Notes: generated by a model not told the origin, from the letters alone. DNA of 20,471 nucleotides from Deltaproteobacteria bacterium (GCA_030643245.1 DAOWME010000022.1:1-20471), one strand, 5' to 3'; shown: positions 8,018 through 16,093, counted from the first letter of the stretch. Program-made: numbers and translations.

Positions 8018-9055
8018 TTATACAGAAATTTTAATCTCGCTCTTATCTTTAAGCCTCGTCACGATTTGGTCGATCAAGGCTTTAATCCCTTGACCTGTCG
8101 CGGAGGATATAGGCAAAATTTCCATGCCCAGCTCATCAAATCGTTTTTTCACATCTTGGAACTTCTCGGCAGAACGTGTGAGATCTATCTTGTTTATTGC
8201 AATTATTTGCTTTTTCTTGACCAGTGATGGGCTATATAAGGCCAGTTCATTGTTGATAGTGTTGAAATCCTCAACCGGATCCCGTTGGCTGATTCCTTCG
8301 ATTTCAATTAGGTGAAGGAGCAAACCGGTTCTTTCAATATGCTTGAGAAACCTTACACCAAGTCCGGCCCCATTGTGGGCACCTTCTATAAGTCCGGGTA
8401 TATCTGCGACAACAAAACTATTATAGTCCCCATACTTCACAACACCTAAGGTTGGAGTTAGAGTGGTAAACGGATAGTCAGCAATCTTAGGTTTTGCGGC
8501 TGAAATCCTTGATAATAAGGTAGATTTTCCTGCATTGGGAAGACCGATTATACCCACATCAGCCAGCAACTTGAGTTCGAGCTTCAGCCACTTTTCCTCA
8601 CCCTCCTCACCCTCTTCGGCATAGCGTGGAGCACGGTTGCCAGGTCTGGAGAATCTTGCGTTTCCTTTACCACCTCTTCCTCCTCGTGCTACCCTTATTC
8701 TATATCCTTCAAAGGCAAGGTCCCTTATTACTCCACCGTCTTCATCCTTGACCAGGGTGCCTACAGGTACGGAGATTACTAAATCCGGCGCGTTTTTACT
8801 ATGCTGGTTTTTCCCTTTTCCGTGTCCTCCTCGTTTTGCCTTGTAGTGTTGTTGGTATCGAAGGTCCAGAAGCGTTGATAATTGGCCCGAAGCTTCCAAT
8901 ATCACATCTCCACCTTTGCCACCATCCCCGCCATCGGGGCCCCCTTTTGGGACAAACTTCTCTCGTCTGAAACTTACACAACCCCTCCCGCCATCGCCGG
9001 ATTTGACGAATATCTTTACTTCATCAATAAATTTCACAGTCTTTGATATAGCCAA
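8018..9055 (-). CDS. obgE: Obg family GTPase
   Basis: A 345-residue ribosome-associated GTPase involved in large-subunit assembly and stress control. The glycine-rich Obg domain fills 1-165. The G domain has G1 GLPNAGKST (171-179), G3 DIPG (218-221) with GLIEGAHNGAGLG, G4 NKID (288-291) and G5 SSAT (317-320). There is no OCT domain, as in many Gram-negative members. The start needs care: the longest frame begins with TTG placed directly after the rpmA stop (TGATTG), while GTG at codon 7 (9037) begins VKFIDEVKIFVKSGDGG and matches the usual N-terminus MKFVDE of the family. Neither has a good Shine-Dalgarno site, so termination-reinitiation from rpmA seems likely. Confidence 0.96.
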   Translation of the reverse strand: MAISKTVKFIDEVKIFVKSGDGGRGCVSFRREKFVPKGGPDGGDGGKGGDVILEASGQLSTLLDLRYQQHYKAKRGGHGKGKNQHSKNAPDLVISVPVGTLVKDEDGGVIRDLAFEGYRIRVARGGRGGKGNARFSRPGNRAPRYAEEGEEGEEKWLKLELKLLADVGIIGLPNAGKSTLLSRISAAKPKIADYPFTTLTPTLGVVKYGDYNSFVVADIPGLIEGAHNGAGLGVRFLKHIERTGLLLHLIEIEGISQRDPVEDFNTINNELALYSPSLVKKKQIIAINKIDLTRSAEKFQDVKKRFDELGMEILPISSATGQGIKALIDQIVTRLKDKSEIKISV

Positions 9056-9310
9056 TCACTCGGCATAGACAGCAACCCTTTTCTTGTGTTTTCCGATTCT
9101 CTCAAATTTCACGACGCCGTCTGCTTTCGCAAACAGGGTGTAATCCCTACCCACCCCAACATTGACACCAGGATGAATTTTAGTCCCTCTCTGACGCACC
9201 AAAATACTGCCGGCACAGACACTTTGGCCACCGAATTTCTTGACCCCTAACCTCTGACCGGCACTGTCCCTACCGTTATAAGAACTCCCACCTGATTTCT
9301 TATGTGCCAT
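9056..9310 (-). CDS. rpmA: 50S ribosomal protein L27
   Basis: An 84-residue L27. It opens directly with MAHKKSGGSSYNGRDS, the conserved N-terminal arm that reaches the peptidyl-transferase centre, with no N-terminal prepeptide of the kind seen in Firmicutes. The conserved GQRLGVKKFGGQ and IHPGVNVGVGRDYTLFA blocks follow. GGAGG lies just upstream of the ATG. It sits 24 bp after rplU and abuts obgE without a spacer, the classical rplU-rpmA-obgE order. Confidence 0.98.
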   Translation of the reverse strand: MAHKKSGGSSYNGRDSAGQRLGVKKFGGQSVCAGSILVRQRGTKIHPGVNVGVGRDYTLFAKADGVVKFERIGKHKKRVAVYAE

Positions 9311-9334
9311 GACCTATCCTCCTCTGTATCGGAT

Positions 9335-9646
9335 CTACGTCCTTATCTCCTTTATCCTCAAGTTCGTATAGATTTGACGATGGCCCTGCTTTTTACGATA
9401 TCCTTTCCTTCTCTTGGATTTAAAAACTATGATCTTTTTTGCCTTGCCATGTTTTACGATTTCTCCCACAACACAGGCATTGGGTAAAACAGGGGTCCCA
9501 ACCTCTATATTCTCTCCATTGGCCACCATGAGAACTTCGTCCAATTCGATAGTGTTCCCCCTTTCTTCATCTATCCTCTCCACCTTCACGAGGTCTCCCT
9601 CAGAGACCCTGTATTGCTTTCCTCCAGTCTTTACAACCGCATACAT
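9335..9646 (-). CDS. rplU: 50S ribosomal protein L21
   Basis: A 103-residue L21 of normal length with the N-terminal MYAVVKTGGKQYRV and the basic C-terminal KSKRRKGYRKKQGHRQ block that contacts 23S rRNA. AGGAGG lies about nine bases upstream of the ATG. The 131 bp between it and the rng stop is the largest gap within the run, so a separate promoter for the L21-L27-Obg genes could lie there; I could not pick one with confidence. Confidence 0.98.
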   Translation of the reverse strand: MYAVVKTGGKQYRVSEGDLVKVERIDEERGNTIELDEVLMVANGENIEVGTPVLPNACVVGEIVKHGKAKKIIVFKSKRRKGYRKKQGHRQIYTNLRIKEIRT

Positions 9647-9777
9647 CCTGCCATACCTCCTATCGCTACTCCCAATATGTGCATTCTTGCTTAAAAGGTT
9701 CTAAGGGTCTGTTATGGGCTACAATGGGTTAAAGCCATAATTACAAATGAGTTTCAAAATTTCTGATATATTATTTT

Positions 9778-11310
9778 TCATAACCTGTGAAGGGTTAAAT
9801 CCTGCCCATCAACCTCAAATTGTTCCTGGTGGAAATCCTCTATCGGCCTTATGACAATACTCTTTCTGTGTTTCCTTTCCAGCTCATGAATCTCGGCCCG
9901 GCACTCCTCAAACAACAGGTCAGCTACATCCGGATTCAGAAGGATATGAACTGTGTTTCCCTGGACCTCCCTTATGTCTCTCTTGATCTCCCTCAAAACC
10001 TCATTCATCACGGTAACCTTTGATTTAGTAAATCCCTTGCCCTCACAGTACAGACATGGCTCGCACAAAAACCCTTTGAGACTATCCCTGGTTCTCTTTC
10101 GTGTCATCTGTACCAGGCCCAACTCCGATATTTTGAGAATATTCGTCTTTGCCTTATCTTTCTTGACGGCCTTCTTCATAGACTGAAAAACTTTTTCCTT
10201 GTTGCTCTCCTTTTTCATATCTATAAAATCGATGATAATGATCCCACCAATGTTTCTAAGCCGCAATTGATAAGCAATCTCCTTAACTGCCTCCAGGTTT
10301 GTTTTAAGGATAGTGTCTTCGGGGTTTCTCCTACCTACATATTTTCCCGTGTTTACGTCTATTGCTACCAAGGCCTCTGTCTCTTCAATCACAATATAGC
10401 CCCCGGACTTCAGCCAGACCTTTATTCCCAAGGTCCTCCCGATCTCAACCTCTATGCCGTATGCATCAAAGATAGCTTCTTCTCCTTCGTAGAGCTCCAC
10501 GGAGTACTTAAGCTGGGGGATGAAGGTTTCAACGGATTCGAATATTTTGTTGTATTCCTCTCGAGAGTCTACAACCAACCTGTCCATATCTTCCGTGAAT
10601 AGGTCGCGGATTGTCCTCATAGTAATGTCCAGGTCGTGGTGAATGATCGTGCCGACAGGAGCGTGGTCGCTTTTCTCCTGGATCCTTTGCCAGAGCCTGA
10701 GGAGGAAATCCATGTCCGTATGTATGTCTTCTTCGCTCTTGCCCTCACTGGCAGTCCGAACGATCAATCCGAACCCATCCGGCTTGATCCTTCTTATGCT
10801 TTCCCTTAACCTCCTCCTCTCGCTCTCGTTTTCGATTCTGCGGGATATACCTACGTGGTCTGTGGTGGGCATAAGCACTACATAGCGCCCTGGGAGGGTT
10901 ATGTGAGACGAAACCCTAGCCCCCTTGGAACCGATCGGCTCCTTTGTAACCTGCACCAGTATTTTCTGACCTTCTCTGAGCATGTCCTCGATTTGAAGGG
11001 GCCGGTTTATGACGTTAAGAAAGTCTTCCTCTAGTTCAATCCCCTCTTCGGCAAGTTTCAGCATCTCTTCAAATTCTCTGAAATCAAAACAGACATCTGA
11101 AACATACAGGAAAGCAGCCTTCTCCAAACCTATATCTATAAAGGCCGCCTGCATTCCCGGGAGAACCCTGACCACCTTCCCCTTATATATGTTTCCGCCA
11201 ATCCCCTTCTCTGCACGGTGTTCAATGTATAGTTCAACCAACACCCCGTTCTCCATGAGGGCGACCCTGGTCTCTTGGGAATTGAGGTTCATGATTAACT
11301 CTGTCGACAT
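9778..11310 (-). CDS. rng: Ribonuclease E/G family endoribonuclease
   Basis: A 510-residue Rne/Rng enzyme that cuts single-stranded RNA in rRNA maturation and mRNA decay. Order of parts: an N-terminal start typical of RNase G, an S1 RNA-binding domain (about 36-125, GKVVRVLPGMQAAFIDIG), the 5'-sensor/RNase H-like region, and the DNase I-like catalytic core with metal-binding aspartates in VAIDVNTGKYVG (Asp318) and IIIDFIDM (Asp361). The zinc-link region is CEPCLYC (Cys416, Cys419, Cys422). There is no long C-terminal degradosome scaffold, so it is RNase G-like in length. Its start overlaps the preceding radical SAM gene by 16 bp. Confidence 0.94.
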   Translation of the reverse strand: MSTELIMNLNSQETRVALMENGVLVELYIEHRAEKGIGGNIYKGKVVRVLPGMQAAFIDIGLEKAAFLYVSDVCFDFREFEEMLKLAEEGIELEEDFLNVINRPLQIEDMLREGQKILVQVTKEPIGSKGARVSSHITLPGRYVVLMPTTDHVGISRRIENESERRRLRESIRRIKPDGFGLIVRTASEGKSEEDIHTDMDFLLRLWQRIQEKSDHAPVGTIIHHDLDITMRTIRDLFTEDMDRLVVDSREEYNKIFESVETFIPQLKYSVELYEGEEAIFDAYGIEVEIGRTLGIKVWLKSGGYIVIEETEALVAIDVNTGKYVGRRNPEDTILKTNLEAVKEIAYQLRLRNIGGIIIIDFIDMKKESNKEKVFQSMKKAVKKDKAKTNILKISELGLVQMTRKRTRDSLKGFLCEPCLYCEGKGFTKSKVTVMNEVLREIKRDIREVQGNTVHILLNPDVADLLFEECRAEIHELERKHRKSIVIRPIEDFHQEQFEVDGQDLTLHRL

Positions 11311-13859
11311 TCTATATTTTCCCCCGGGTTACCTTCTGCTCTCAATATCCTTAAAAGCTTCACTTCTTCACTGCCGAGCCCCAGGATATGCCTCACTACT
11401 TCAAAAGATCTAAGATCGCCTGCCATACCGGATCTTATACTTATCTCCAGTGAGAGGTCATTCTTAAACGTGAGGTCATCCACCATGGCCCTAAGGTCAA
11501 CCTCTTGTGTCCGACCCTTCTTCCTTTGGAAGAGGAAGAAGTTTTCCTTACTTAGGAAAGAAGAAACAGCCTCTTTCACATCATTGACCTTTGAAAGCGG
11601 GGTCTTTATTTGGCTATTCGCTGAGACTAAATACTTTATTTTTCTAATACTATCAGATACAGGGCCTGACTTCAAGGGAATTCCCCAGCAATCTGATACC
11701 CGCAATCCTTGTGGAAGCTGCGCGTTGAGCCTAATAACAATTTCATCGGGTCTCATATAACCTTCGATCTCTATGTCCACAAACTCAGCCAGGCTCTCTA
11801 TGCCAACGGGTAAGGCCCCCCCAAAGATTATCCTGGGAAGCGGATGAAAACCTTTTGAAAACCTCACTGGGATTCCTGCCCTTCTTATGGCCCTTGAGAA
11901 GACGCTAATCAATTCCAAATGGCTCAAAAATCTCGCATCACTTAGCTTAGAGAAGAGCAGTCTATACCTTCGATAAGTCGGTGTTATGGGCTTACTGTCG
12001 GTATGTTCCAGGGGTCTTGGAGTCTGCGCCGGACTGGATATGACCAGTTCAATTTTCTTGCCATCGCAAACCCCGCAACCAGTGCAACCATGGCTCCGAC
12101 AATCCGGAGTCTGCACCCCTTTAAGCCCCTTCTCCAGCTCCTCCACGAGGAAATCCTTGCTCACAAGGCAATCTAAGTGGTCCCACGGAAGGGTCTCGTC
12201 ACGGGACAGCTCACGCCTGTTGTAAAAATCCATGTCAAGCCCGGCATCACCGAAGGCCTTTTCCCAAAGGTCATATCTGAAGTGTTCGCTCCATGCCTCC
12301 AGACGACAACCATACCTCTGGGCATTTACCAAGACCGTGCTCAGTCTTCGATCCCCTCTTGCAAAAACCCCTTCCAATGTGCTCAATCCGGGGTCCTGCC
12401 ATTTGAGGGATAGTCTCTTTCCCCTTATCTTGCTTTTCAGAAAATCGTGTCTCTCTATTATCTCTTTCAAACTGATCTGAGCTTCCCACTGAAAGGGTGT
12501 TTGAGGCTTGGGCACAAAGGTGGAAACACTCACCGATACGTTTGTACGGGATCTTTGACCCTTCCCACATGAGGATATCTTCCTTGACAGGTCTACTATC
12601 CCTTCAATGTCCTCTCTTCTTTCAGTTGGCAACCCCACCATGAAATAGAGTTTGATGGCATTCCAGCCCGCTGCAAAGACGTTTTCTGATGTGGCCAGGA
12701 TATCTTCCTCTGTAACCCCTTTATTGATAACATCTCTTAACCTCTGAGTTCCTGCTTCAGGCGCGATAGTAACCCCTGTCTTTCGTACCCTCTTTATCTC
12801 TTTGACCAGTTGGGGAGTAAGGGTATCAGGCCTCAGGGAGGGAAGAGATACCGCTATGTTCTGCCGGGAATACTGATCCATCAGATCTGCCAGTAAACCC
12901 TGAATACACGCATAGTCACCGGTATTCAAGGAAAGGAGAGAAATATCGTCATGACCGGTTTCCTCTATCCCTCTTCTTATTATCTCTTTGATCGTCTCCG
13001 GGGACCTTTCACGAACAGGACGGTATGTCATACCGGCTTGACAGAAACGGCAGCCACGGGTACACCCCCTGGCAATCTCCAAACTAAGTCGGTCGTGAAC
13101 AATCTTCATGAAAGGGACAATAGGCTCAGTGGGGTAGTCCACCTTGTTCAGATCAGTGACGATCCGCTTCTTAACACGTGTATAATCTTGCCTAAGTGGT
13201 ATAATCTCGTCAATTGTCCCATCCCCATTGTGCCTCACATCAAAAAAAGAAGGGATATATACCCCTTGAACCCTGGATAGATTTTGATATAAATCCGCTT
13301 TTTCCCCACCACCATTTTTCCAGTCCAGAAAGCAGGCACAGACTTCCAGGATGACCTCTTCTCCATCTCCGATAACAATGGCATCGAAGAAATCAGCCAC
13401 CGGTTCAGGGTTGTAAGCACATGGCCCACCGGCAATAATCAACGGCCAGTCATTGTTGCGATCCTTTGCAAAAAAAGGAATGCCTGCAAGGTCCAGGATA
13501 TTTAGGATATTAGTGTTGCAAAGCTCGTATTGGAGAGAAAATCCGATAATATCAAAGTTTTTTAAAGGCAGAGAAGACTCAAGCGAGGTTAATGGCATCC
13601 TCTCGGTTCTCAGGATATTTTCCATATCTACCCATGGAGCGTAGACCCTCTCACATGCAATATTGTCTCTTCTATTAAGAATATCGTAAAGAATCTGAAA
13701 TCCCACATAAGACATACCTATCTCATAGACATCCGGGAAGGTGAGAGCGAATTTCAGGTCCACCTCTCTCAAGTCCTTATGGACTGAGTTGATTTCGTTT
13801 CCCAGGTAACGCGTGGGCTTCCTAACCAGCGGAAGGATATCCCTTATATCCCATATCAT
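11295..13859 (-). CDS. TIGR03960 B12-binding-type radical SAM protein fused to TIGR03936 (DUF2344) domain
   Basis: An 854-residue fusion. The N-terminal half resembles B12-binding radical SAM proteins, with GGPCAYNPEP (144-153) and the 4Fe-4S cluster motif RGCTRGCRFCQAG (Cys266, Cys270, Cys273). A second cysteine cluster, CRSHGCTGCGVC (Cys587, 592, 595, 598), precedes a C-terminal TIGR03936/DUF2344 domain from about 630 (RYRLLFSKLSDARFLSHLE, then FSKGFHPLPRI). In many bacteria the two parts are separate neighbouring genes. The link to rng, rplU and rpmA is widespread and suggests a role in RNA or ribosome modification, but the reaction is unknown to me. The ATG has AAGGGG eight bases upstream. 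It is the first gene of the minus-strand run. Confidence 0.9.
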   Translation of the reverse strand: MIWDIRDILPLVRKPTRYLGNEINSVHKDLREVDLKFALTFPDVYEIGMSYVGFQILYDILNRRDNIACERVYAPWVDMENILRTERMPLTSLESSLPLKNFDIIGFSLQYELCNTNILNILDLAGIPFFAKDRNNDWPLIIAGGPCAYNPEPVADFFDAIVIGDGEEVILEVCACFLDWKNGGGEKADLYQNLSRVQGVYIPSFFDVRHNGDGTIDEIIPLRQDYTRVKKRIVTDLNKVDYPTEPIVPFMKIVHDRLSLEIARGCTRGCRFCQAGMTYRPVRERSPETIKEIIRRGIEETGHDDISLLSLNTGDYACIQGLLADLMDQYSRQNIAVSLPSLRPDTLTPQLVKEIKRVRKTGVTIAPEAGTQRLRDVINKGVTEEDILATSENVFAAGWNAIKLYFMVGLPTERREDIEGIVDLSRKISSCGKGQRSRTNVSVSVSTFVPKPQTPFQWEAQISLKEIIERHDFLKSKIRGKRLSLKWQDPGLSTLEGVFARGDRRLSTVLVNAQRYGCRLEAWSEHFRYDLWEKAFGDAGLDMDFYNRRELSRDETLPWDHLDCLVSKDFLVEELEKGLKGVQTPDCRSHGCTGCGVCDGKKIELVISSPAQTPRPLEHTDSKPITPTYRRYRLLFSKLSDARFLSHLELISVFSRAIRRAGIPVRFSKGFHPLPRIIFGGALPVGIESLAEFVDIEIEGYMRPDEIVIRLNAQLPQGLRVSDCWGIPLKSGPVSDSIRKIKYLVSANSQIKTPLSKVNDVKEAVSSFLSKENFFLFQRKKGRTQEVDLRAMVDDLTFKNDLSLEISIRSGMAGDLRSFEVVRHILGLGSEEVKLLRILRAEGNPGENIECRQS

Positions 13860-13891
13860 GAGACAGCCCCTTGTGCGTAGAGATTTAGGGA

Positions 13892-13921
13892 CCTATAGTC
13901 TTTATGGCTTCTTTCATGCAA
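13892..13921 (-). promoter_or_regulatory. Possible sigma70 promoter of the housekeeping run
   Basis: On the minus strand, a -35-like TTGCAT (13916-13921) and a -10-like TATAGG (13892-13897) are 18 bp apart, about 33 bp before the radical SAM start codon. A second pairing, TTGATG with TAAAGA at 17 bp, overlaps it. Both match the consensus only partly. Confidence 0.3.
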
Positions 13922-13947
13922 CATCAATAGTAATTTTTACTTTCCCC

Positions 13948-13974
13948 AACTTATTCGGTTACACAAAATAAGTT
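13948..13974. promoter_or_regulatory. Small inverted repeat upstream of the run
   Basis: AACTTATT (13948-13955) and AATAAGTT (13967-13974) form a perfect 8-bp inverted repeat with an 11-bp gap, just upstream of the possible promoter. It could be an operator, but there is no further support. Confidence 0.2.
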
Positions 13975-14027
13975 ATAAAGGCCCACCGCCAATTTCTAGC
14001 AAATTATTGAGTTTCAAAATTTTCAAG

Positions 14028-14226
14028 CTGTGCAGTTGGTCAAGTTTACCGCTTGCCGCCTACTTACTTCGTTTGCTTCTTATGAACTACAGTCTTGCAT
14101 AAGGCTGAATGTGTAATGGGATGAAAAGTCTCGTATGTCTATTTTAAAAGTTGGCCAGGTCCTTACGTATAAGAAGCAAACGAAGCAAGCAGCCGGCGTT
14201 TAACGCAATCCTGCTCAACTGCACAG
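14028..14226. repeat. Family B long inverted repeat (hairpin element)
   Basis: Outer arms CTGTGCAGTTG (14028-14038) and its complement (14216-14226), and inner arms CTTCGTTTGCTTCTTAT (14067-14083) and its exact complement (14169-14185), form a long imperfect palindrome of about 200 bp. Between the two perfect blocks the arms remain alignable (GCCGCCTACTTA against GCCGGCTGCTTG). A near-perfect direct repeat, AAAAGTTGGCCAGG (14146-14159) and AAAAGTTGGGCAGG (14231-14244), overlaps the right part. No coding potential is seen. It looks like a non-autonomous mobile element or a structured intergenic repeat. Its terminal sequences differ from family A. Confidence 0.7.
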
Positions 14227-14248
14227 GTCCAAAAGTTGGGCAGGGAGT

Positions 14249-14297
14249 TTGTGAAACCGTGGACGGGCACTAGTTAGATGCCCGTCCTGTTTCACAA
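14249..14297. terminator. Strong two-part inverted repeat after the VWA-OmpA gene
   Basis: TTGTGAAAC (14249-14257) pairs with GTTTCACAA (14289-14297), and inside it GGACGGGCA (14261-14269) pairs perfectly with TGCCCGTCC (14279-14287) around a 9-base loop. It lies 19 bp beyond the stop codon of the minus-strand VWA-OmpA gene, where a terminator is expected. There is no T-run after the stem on either strand, so it may instead stabilise the 3' end or be part of a repeat. Confidence 0.45.
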
Positions 14298-14315
14298 GGA
14301 ATTCTGATTGGACGC

Positions 14316-15434
14316 TTAAAATCTACCCACGCATATGACCCGCCTATTCTTACTACGCCCCTTTTCAGTTCTGTTGCTGGCGACCGGAGCGTCTTGACCA
14401 TACCAGTGCAAAACAATTCGCCCTTCATCGATATTGGAGTTTTTCATAAGGTAATCTCTGACGTTCTCAACCCGATGCCGTGACAATAGATGGCAATATC
14501 TCTTTGATCCCGTATTATCGCTAAAACCTGCTAAAACAGCATGTGCCTTAGGATTCTCCTGCAGAAATTTACCAAGAGTATTTATCTCGTCATAGAATTC
14601 CGGCTTGATCTCTGACTTGTTATGGTCAAACAGGATATTGTCTGTTCTGCAACCGATGATTTTCTCATCGGTTGCAAGCTTCTCGACAAGCCTCTCTTCA
14701 ACCGCATAAAGGGCGCCTTCGACATAGTCAGGGTCCTCCAGTAAGGCATCAAACGGAACCAGCCGTGAACATTCGTTTACCCATGCCACATTCTCCAAAA
14801 CCCTTTTCTCTTTTGCGCTCTCAGCGCTACCGACTACAACGAAACAGACGTCGTATCTCACAGCGAGTTCTTTTGCTATTCCCACAGGCAGTTCTCTTTC
14901 CCTGGATACTTGGGTCATTTGTCCGTCGGAGAAAATAAATACAACTGTTCGACCTGGCAGTGGTCCCAGAATACGGTCAAGTTCACGAAGTGCTCTCTGA
15001 ATCGGAGCCGGTCCGCCTGCCTTAGTCGGCAATTTATCAATTGCTTTGGCGAACTCCTTTTTGTTGTAAGGCTTCATCGGGTAGTAAGCCTTAATGGGTG
15101 TCCCTTTATGCAAGCCGGCGGTAGGTACGGATGTATATGAATACAATCCGGCGTTGAAGGCAAGGTCCGGAAGGTGTGCGTTTCTCTTCTTCAGGATTTT
15201 CTTTGCTGCTTCAATCTTTCGCATCTTCGTATCTTTGTACATTTTTCCCATAGATTCCGAAGTATCAAACAGAATTATAAAGTTATCGGCAATCCTGACA
15301 AGATCTATCTCAATTCCTAAGACTACCCCTGTTTCCCTCTGGGTAATTACCTCCGCGGCCGATACATCAGCTGCGATCAAACCTGGCAATATCATCGAAA
15401 ACACCGCCACAAAAATTCCCACTCTGGTTTTCAT
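14316..15434 (-). CDS. Secreted VWA domain-OmpA domain envelope protein
   Basis: A 372-residue exported protein. An N-terminal signal peptide (about 1-27: basic start, hydrophobic stretch, then AADVSAA) is followed by a von Willebrand A domain (about 50-235). The domain has the metal-site motif DTSES (Asp57, Ser59, Ser61) and a third-loop FSDG (168-171). An OmpA peptidoglycan-binding domain fills about 265-372, with ILFDHNKSEIKP, then GFSDNTG and a closing NRTEKGRSKNRRV. The likely location is the periplasm, bound to peptidoglycan, with the VWA domain free to bind a protein partner. The start is secure: AAGGAGG lies seven bases upstream of the ATG. It stands alone, flanked by hairpin repeats. 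I know of no fixed function. Confidence 0.85.
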   Translation of the reverse strand: MKTRVGIFVAVFSMILPGLIAADVSAAEVITQRETGVVLGIEIDLVRIADNFIILFDTSESMGKMYKDTKMRKIEAAKKILKKRNAHLPDLAFNAGLYSYTSVPTAGLHKGTPIKAYYPMKPYNKKEFAKAIDKLPTKAGGPAPIQRALRELDRILGPLPGRTVVFIFSDGQMTQVSRERELPVGIAKELAVRYDVCFVVVGSAESAKEKRVLENVAWVNECSRLVPFDALLEDPDYVEGALYAVEERLVEKLATDEKIIGCRTDNILFDHNKSEIKPEFYDEINTLGKFLQENPKAHAVLAGFSDNTGSKRYCHLLSRHRVENVRDYLMKNSNIDEGRIVLHWYGQDAPVASNRTEKGRSKNRRVICVGRF

Positions 15435-15485
15435 GGTATTTCCTCCTTATGACTTTGGAATGAGGTGTATATCACGCCCATTCGT

Positions 15486-15497
15486 TTAACGTGTTAA
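15486..15497. promoter_or_regulatory. Palindrome upstream of the VWA-OmpA gene, possible operator
   Basis: TTAACGTGTTAA is a 12-bp near-perfect palindrome (arms TTAAC/GTTAA) about 52 bp before the start codon of the minus-strand VWA-OmpA gene. The position suits an operator or the -35 region; the sequence alone cannot show binding. Confidence 0.25.
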
Positions 15498-15539
15498 TCG
15501 CCCTGATCTCTCTTACCTGCAGCCAACTCTGTGGTGCAA

Positions 15540-15602
15540 TCAGCCGTGGTGAGGAGAATCGCGAGCCCCAAAGAGCTCATCAATTACTGCGAACTTTTTC
15601 AT
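15540..15602 (-). CDS. Possible 20-codon small ORF with strong ribosome-binding site
   Basis: A 20-residue frame starting MKKFAVIDELFGA is preceded by a near-ideal AAGGAGG, six bases before the ATG. It could be a leader peptide, or the start of a gene whose remainder has been lost. The peptide has no recognisable domain, and it ends 105 bp before the VWA-OmpA start on the same strand. Confidence 0.25.
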   Translation of the reverse strand: MKKFAVIDELFGARDSPHHG

Positions 15603-15706
15603 CTTACACCTCCTTCCCTGCGTGGTTTCCATCCAGAAATGGGTCTTTCTCCCCTGAGATGGTTCTCCTCGCGTTTTACCTCTGCGCAAATAATCCGGCA
15701 GACTAA

Positions 15707-15892
15707 CCCTGGTGGAATTCACTCGGCATCCCACGGGGCAGGCACAGAGATCGCGAAAAATTGCAGTTTCTGGATGGGAACTATCTAATGGATAGGTACT
15801 ACTTAATCTCGGTCATCGCCGTTCACCTTTGGCATCAGCTTAAGATTTTGGGTAACAACTTCGAAAAAATCTTCGATTCTTCTTATTTTTGA
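15707..15892 (+). pseudogene. Probable fragment of an IS1634/IS4-like DDE transposase
   Basis: An open frame without a proper start reads REKLQFLDGNYL, then YYLISVIAVHLWHQLKIL, and stops at 15892. From memory of the family, the first part resembles the REK..DG.Y.L segment of IS1634-type transposases, and the second resembles their near-C-terminal HLFISVLAYHL..IR..L segment. If so, the sequence between them has been deleted and this is decayed insertion-sequence debris. No terminal inverted repeats or upstream remainder of the transposase were found. Confidence 0.35.
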
Positions 15893-16093
15893 AAGGTTTG
15901 TGCCAATTTTTACAGATTTTAAGCACGAATACGACTTCATCAGGGTGACGAAAGAGAAGATAGGCGAGCGAGGTTTATGAAAAGTACCGTCGAGGTTGAT
16001 CAGGAGGTCTTAAACCATGATGAGACCTATAGTCGAGGGGTGAAATAGGACGTCTCATACACCAACAAATTCGAGCAGTGCCTGGATAAACAG
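15893..16093. other. Intergenic stretch, no clear gene
   Basis: Short open frames (for example 15977-16048, 23 codons) read like decayed coding sequence but match nothing I recognise. The stretch joins the probable transposase debris to repeat copy A2. Confidence 0.3.

Larger units (their letters stand above)
15435..15706. other. Intergenic stretch upstream of the VWA-OmpA gene
   Basis: No convincing gene is seen here apart from the 20-codon reading frame at 15540-15602. The only other structure is a short palindrome at 15486-15497. The several longer open frames on both strands have no conserved motif and overlap each other. Confidence 0.4.

Noticed and set aside
9750..9765. GAGTTTCAAAATTT shared by 9750-9763 and about 14010-14023 as a repeat
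   Set aside because: A 14-bp A+T-rich match without extension is weak evidence for a repeat family.
13884..13891. TTAGGGAC upstream of the radical SAM gene as another family A terminus
   Set aside because: Only eight bases match, with no partner arm nearby; chance is sufficient.
15531..15788. 85-codon plus-strand open frame
   Set aside because: It has no ribosome-binding site or recognisable motif and overlaps other weak frames on both strands, so it is probably a chance frame.
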